Positions 60,711 through 64,000 of a stretch of 64,000 nucleotides of DNA are shown piece by piece. The stretch is from Streptomyces daqingensis (GTDB taxonomy: Bacteria > Actinomycetota > Actinomycetes > Streptomycetales > Streptomycetaceae). Every line of letters starts with the position of its first letter. Position 1 is the stretch's first letter. Under the pieces are notes generated by a model, which worked only from the letters and a program-made list of their open reading frames with translations, was not told the DNA's origin and searched no databases. Made by a program: the position numbers and the translations under genes. The stretch lies in assembly GCF_014645895.1 (NCBI RefSeq), contig NZ_BMMP01000002.1:372001-436000 (forward strand). The letters are read 5' to 3'.

Positions 60711-62279
60711 CTATTCGTCCACGCGGGACGCCTCGCGGCAGCTCTCCGAGCCCTCGCAGCTCTTCAACGCCTCCAAGGTGTCGTGCAGTTCGTCGCGGCG
60801 GTCGTCCGGGAGGGACGAGATCCGGTTCCGCAGCTGCTCGGGATCGGACTTCATCGAGTAGAACTCGCGGTCGCCGCCCGCGTATTCGACGTACAGCGAC
60901 TCCGGGGTCCGCAGGGCCTCGTAACTCGGCGGGTCACCGTGGTTCTTCCGGGGGGCGGCGTCCGGATCCCCCTTCTTGGACTTCCCTTTGCGGTGCTCCA
61001 CCAGCACGGATTCCCGCCAGTTCTCCGGCGTCTTCCCGCGCAGCAGGTCCGTGAGGCCGCTGCCGTCGACCGACGACGGAGGCTTCACGCCCGCCATTTC
61101 GAGGAACGTGGGATTGAGATCGGTGTTCTCCGCCATCCGCGGGATCCGCTCGCCCGCGGGCACCGCCGGTCCGGTGACCATCAGCGGCACGTTGATGTCG
61201 GTGTCGTAGGCGGTCTGCTTGCCGGGCCTGAGCCGGTGTTCACCCATGTGGAAGCCGTTGTCGGAGCCGAAGACGAAATAGGTCTCGTCCGCGATTCCCT
61301 TCTTCTTCAGCTGGTCCTGGAGGTCGCCGATCATCTTGTCGACAGCCTGCACGGATCGCACCCGCTTGGCGAACTTGCGGTCGATCTCCCTCTCCTCCTT
61401 CGCGGTGAGCGGCTTCAGGTCCTTCTGCCACTCGGGAGCGGGCGTCGACGCCTTGTCGTACGCCTCGGTACGGGGCGCCTTCAGCGACGGGTACTCGTCC
61501 TTGTCCCTGGGCGCGGGCGTCGACGGCGAGTGCGGCGTGAACGGGTTGATCTGGAGCATGAAGGGCTTCTTCGCCCCGGACGACTTGTCGACGAACGACG
61601 ACGCCTTCTTCGACAGGACGTCCGTCAGATAGTCCTCGGGCTCGTTTCCGTAGTGCTTGACGCGGCCGTTCTCATTGAGGTCGTAGTCGAATTCCGGATA
61701 GCCGTTGCCGGCGACGGCCCACTCGTCCCAGCCTTTCGGTACGTACGGTTGGGACGTGCCGTTCTTGTCCGCGGGCTGGTAGCCGTTGAGGTACTTGCCC
61801 ATGAAACCGGTCCGGTAGCCGGCGTCCTGGAGCGCGGGCGCGAAGCACTTCTTCTCGTTGCCCTTTTTCATGAAGGCGCCGTAGCCGCCGTCGTCCCCGT
61901 TGTTGGTGAAGACACCTGTGTTGTGCGGATACTGCCCCGTGAGGCCGGTCGAGCGGGACGGGCAACACAGCGAGTCGGTGACGAAGAAGTTCGAGAACGT
62001 CGCCCCCTCCTTCTGCATCCGCTGTACGTGCGGCATGTACCGCACGAGGTTCCATGACAGGTCGTCGGTCTGCACATGCACGATGTTCGGCCTGCCGCTC
62101 CCGCCCTCGCCGCCGTCGGCGGACGAGGACGTCGCCGCATCCTTCGCGTCCGTCCCCTGCACGGTCGAACACGACGTCAGCAGCGCGGCGGCGACGGCGA
62201 GACACAGTCCCGCGACGGGCGTACGTCCGATGCGTCGGCGCCCTTGGCCCTTGCGGTGTAGACGCTTGCCGGTGGGCAT
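60711..62279 (-). CDS. Sulfatase (arylsulfatase-like) lipoprotein
   Basis: 522 aa. Signal with lipobox LLTSC (Cys37), then metal-binding VQTDDLSWNL and the formylglycine motif DSLCCPSRSTGLTGQ (Cys105 is the modified residue of C-x-P-S-R), then FGSDNGFHMGEHR. Extracellular, membrane-anchored. It needs formylglycine-generating enzyme, not encoded here. AGGAGG before the ATG at 62279. Confidence 0.92.
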   Translation of the reverse strand: MPTGKRLHRKGQGRRRIGRTPVAGLCLAVAAALLTSCSTVQGTDAKDAATSSSADGGEGGSGRPNIVHVQTDDLSWNLVRYMPHVQRMQKEGATFSNFFVTDSLCCPSRSTGLTGQYPHNTGVFTNNGDDGGYGAFMKKGNEKKCFAPALQDAGYRTGFMGKYLNGYQPADKNGTSQPYVPKGWDEWAVAGNGYPEFDYDLNENGRVKHYGNEPEDYLTDVLSKKASSFVDKSSGAKKPFMLQINPFTPHSPSTPAPRDKDEYPSLKAPRTEAYDKASTPAPEWQKDLKPLTAKEEREIDRKFAKRVRSVQAVDKMIGDLQDQLKKKGIADETYFVFGSDNGFHMGEHRLRPGKQTAYDTDINVPLMVTGPAVPAGERIPRMAENTDLNPTFLEMAGVKPPSSVDGSGLTDLLRGKTPENWRESVLVEHRKGKSKKGDPDAAPRKNHGDPPSYEALRTPESLYVEYAGGDREFYSMKSDPEQLRNRISSLPDDRRDELHDTLEALKSCEGSESCREASRVDE

Positions 62280-62422
62280 CCGGCCCTCCTCTCCGGTCCT
62301 GAACTCTGGTGCGTGCCGCGCATGCTGGACATCGACCTTGTGAGTTCTCTGTGAACCGTCGGTGACATGGGCCGGGAACGGGAGAGCAGGGCGGTGACGG
62401 AGACGAGGCGGAGGATGCGGTC

Positions 62423-62475
62423 GGGGGCGAGCGGGCCCCGCACGGTGGTGGTTCCGTACTGGCCCGCTCGTCCCC
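62423..62475. terminator. Terminator of the ABC-alcohol dehydrogenase operon
   Basis: 15-bp stem with one mismatch, arms 62423-62437 and 62461-62475, 23-nt loop. An alternative 9-bp pair (62383-62391 with 62473-62481) could compete. It lies downstream of the dehydrogenase on the minus strand. Confidence 0.65.
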
Positions 62476-62528
62476 TGCTCTGAACTCGCCGCACGGGGGC
62501 GGGAGTTCACAGGCATGACGCCGCAGCG

Positions 62529-63518
62529 TCAGGGCACGACGACGATCTTCCGCCCCTTGCCGGCCGCGAACTGCTCGATCGCCCGGGGGTATTCGTCCAG
62601 GGGGAGCCGGTCGGAGATGAAGATCTCCGGGTCGAGCAGGCCGCCCGCGAAGAGCTCTGCGGCGCGCTCGTAGCTGTGGAGCACCGCCATGGAGCCGGTG
62701 ATGGTGATCTCCTGGTTGTAGATCTTGTACGGCTCGATGGTCGCCGTCGTCGCGTAGTCGGAGACGCCGAACTGCAGGAACGTTCCCGCCTTCGCGACCC
62801 GGCCGATGCCGTCCTGGATCGCGGCCGCGTTGCCCGTCGCGTCGACCACCAGGTCCCAGCCCTGGGGCCGGTCCAGCTCGTCGGCCGTCGCGGCCGCGGC
62901 GGAGCAGCCCAGCCGCCGTGCCGTGGCGAGCCGTTCCTCGTTGAGGTCGAGGACGTCGACGCTGGCCGCGCCGGTGCGCTTGGCCAGTTCGAGCATCATC
63001 AGGCCCATGGTCCCGGAGCCGTAGACCAGGACGTGCGAGCCGAGCTGGCTCTTGAGGACGTCGTAGCCGCGCACCGCGCACGACAGCGGCTCGATGAGGG
63101 CGGCGTCCTGGGTGCGCACGTGCTCGGGCAGTTTCACGCAGTTGGCGACGGGAGCCACCGCGTACTCGGCGGCGCCGCCCGCCGTGGTCACCCCGATCGC
63201 GGCCCAGCGTTCGCAGAGGTTGTTGTGCCCCGTACGGCAGTAGCGGCACTCGTAGCAGTACAGCGACGGGTCGACGGCGACCCGGTCCCCCACGGCCACC
63301 TCGCTGACCTCGCTGCCCACGCCGACGACCTCGCCGGCGAACTCGTGACCGGGGACGACCGGCAGCGTCGGAGCGAACTCGCCCTCCAGGATGTGCAGAT
63401 CGGTGCCGCACAGCCCGCACGCCGCCACGTCCACGACCACCTGCCGGGGGCCGGGAGCCGGGTCGGGGACGGTGGTGAGCGAGACCCTGCCCGGGGACTC
63501 GACGAGTGCTGCCTTCAT
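62529..63518 (-). CDS. Zinc-dependent alcohol/polyol dehydrogenase
   Basis: 329 aa, medium-chain dehydrogenase. Catalytic zinc site CGLCGTDLHIL and GHEFAGEV; structural zinc Cys set YCYECRYCRTGHNNLCERW; NAD site VYGSGTMGLMMLELAKRTG. The last gene of an operon with an ABC sugar permease (its ATG overlaps the permease TGA), so it probably oxidises the imported polyol or sugar. AGGAG precedes the ATG. Confidence 0.92.
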   Translation of the reverse strand: MKAALVESPGRVSLTTVPDPAPGPRQVVVDVAACGLCGTDLHILEGEFAPTLPVVPGHEFAGEVVGVGSEVSEVAVGDRVAVDPSLYCYECRYCRTGHNNLCERWAAIGVTTAGGAAEYAVAPVANCVKLPEHVRTQDAALIEPLSCAVRGYDVLKSQLGSHVLVYGSGTMGLMMLELAKRTGAASVDVLDLNEERLATARRLGCSAAAATADELDRPQGWDLVVDATGNAAAIQDGIGRVAKAGTFLQFGVSDYATTATIEPYKIYNQEITITGSMAVLHSYERAAELFAGGLLDPEIFISDRLPLDEYPRAIEQFAAGKGRKIVVVP

Positions 63519-64000
63519 TTCACTGCTCCTAGGGAAAGGCCCTGGACGAGCTTGTCCTGGGCGGCGAAACCTGCCGCGAGCACCGGCAGGGAGATCACGA
63601 CCGACGCCGCGCACACCTTCGCCAGGAACAGGCCCTGGCTGGTGATGAAACCGGTCAGGAAGACCGGAGCCGTCTGGGCGACGACGCCCGTGAGGACCCG
63701 GGCGAAGAGCATCTCGTTCCAGCTGAAGATGAAGCAGATGAGCGAGGTGGCGGCGATGCCCGGCATGGCGATGGGGGCGACGACGCGGGTGAGGATGGCC
63801 GGCAGTCTCGCCCCGTCGATCTGCGCCGCCTCGATCAGCGCGGGCGGCACCTCCGCGAGGAAGGACTGCATCATCCAGACCGCGATCGGCAGGTTCATCG
63901 ACGTGTAGAGGATGACGAGCAGCCAGACGTTGTCCAGCAGGCCGGTGTTCTTCGCGAAGAGGTAGATCGGAAGCAGCCCGGCGACGACCGGCAGCATCTT
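63515..64000 (-). CDS. CUT1 sugar/polyol ABC permease (MalG-like, 5' end outside window)
   Basis: The C-terminal 161 residues are visible. The EAA loop LIEAAQIDGARLPAILTRVV and helices such as VWLLVILYTSMNLPIAVWMM identify a MalG-type permease; the sequence is close to those in polyol (sorbitol/mannitol-type) transporters. It is coupled to the dehydrogenase by ATGA. The gene continues beyond base 64000. Confidence 0.9.
   Translation of the reverse strand, partial: KMLPVVAGLLPIYLFAKNTGLLDNVWLLVILYTSMNLPIAVWMMQSFLAEVPPALIEAAQIDGARLPAILTRVVAPIAMPGIAATSLICFIFSWNEMLFARVLTGVVAQTAPVFLTGFITSQGLFLAKVCAASVVISLPVLAAGFAAQDKLVQGLSLGAVK

Overview
The window is very GC-rich, densely coded actinobacterial DNA. 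Third-codon GC bias, frequent GTG/TTG starts, long GC hairpins as terminators, Tat/lipoprotein sugar-binding proteins, SseB/WXG/RHS-type genes, an MmyB-type regulator, a SigB/F/G-class sigma factor and a secreted alpha-lytic-type protease all point to a Streptomyces or close relative. This is inferred from gene content, not from a marker gene. About 55 protein genes are called. I see no rRNA, tRNA, CRISPR array or insertion sequence.

Region by region. 1-3.3 kb (minus): a translationally coupled trio of SseB-like protein, small WXG-like helical protein and a large RHS/YD-repeat protein whose C-terminus lies outside the window. 3.8-5.4 kb: an AraC/GyrI regulator and a small flavoprotein. 5.6-13.2 kb (minus): a sugar uptake and catabolism operon of CUT2/Rbs-type ABC transporter, Gfo/Idh/MocA dehydrogenase and TIM-barrel isomerase, preceded by a ROK repressor. 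13.5-15.2 kb: a divergent XRE-cupin regulator and thioredoxin-reductase-like flavoprotein. 15.2-25.6 kb: a formate locus with a GntR/FCD regulator, a methyltransferase, an oxalate/formate-family MFS carrier with its tiny partner protein, a PanE-like reductase, an NAD-dependent formate dehydrogenase and FdhD. 25.7-34 kb: assorted metabolism and stress genes (VOC, DinB, BASS transporter, acyl-CoA ligase, aldo/keto reductase, S1 protease, pterin dehydratase, MmyB regulator). 34.2-41.4 kb: a LacI-controlled CUT1 ABC operon with GH130 and GH13 enzymes. 41.6-50.9 kb: PHP protein, YrhK, desaturase, membrane phosphodiesterase, two MBL hydrolases, DedA, and an aminotransferase-fold protein. 51.1-59.3 kb: a stress-type cluster of sigma factor, TPP enzyme, baeRF/Vms1-like protein, DUF2795 and a PAP2-diacylglycerol-kinase fusion. 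59.4-62.3 kb: methyltransferase, VOC protein and sulfatase lipoprotein. 62.5-64 kb (minus): the end of a polyol/sugar ABC operon with a zinc alcohol dehydrogenase.

The most interesting system is the formate dehydrogenase. Its alpha subunit is split exactly between the [4Fe-4S] subdomain and the molybdopterin domain. The two halves are in permuted order around a fused NuoE-NuoF (FdsG-FdsB) gene, and the two halves together (288 + 650 aa) have the length of a normal FdsA. Three promoters in this locus share a CAGTC(T/G)AC-type motif, which could be the operator of the local GntR regulator. Other notable points are an aminotransferase-fold protein lacking the PLP lysine, a run of leaderless-type promoters with the same geometry, and a sigma factor next to a gene with a good SigB-type promoter.
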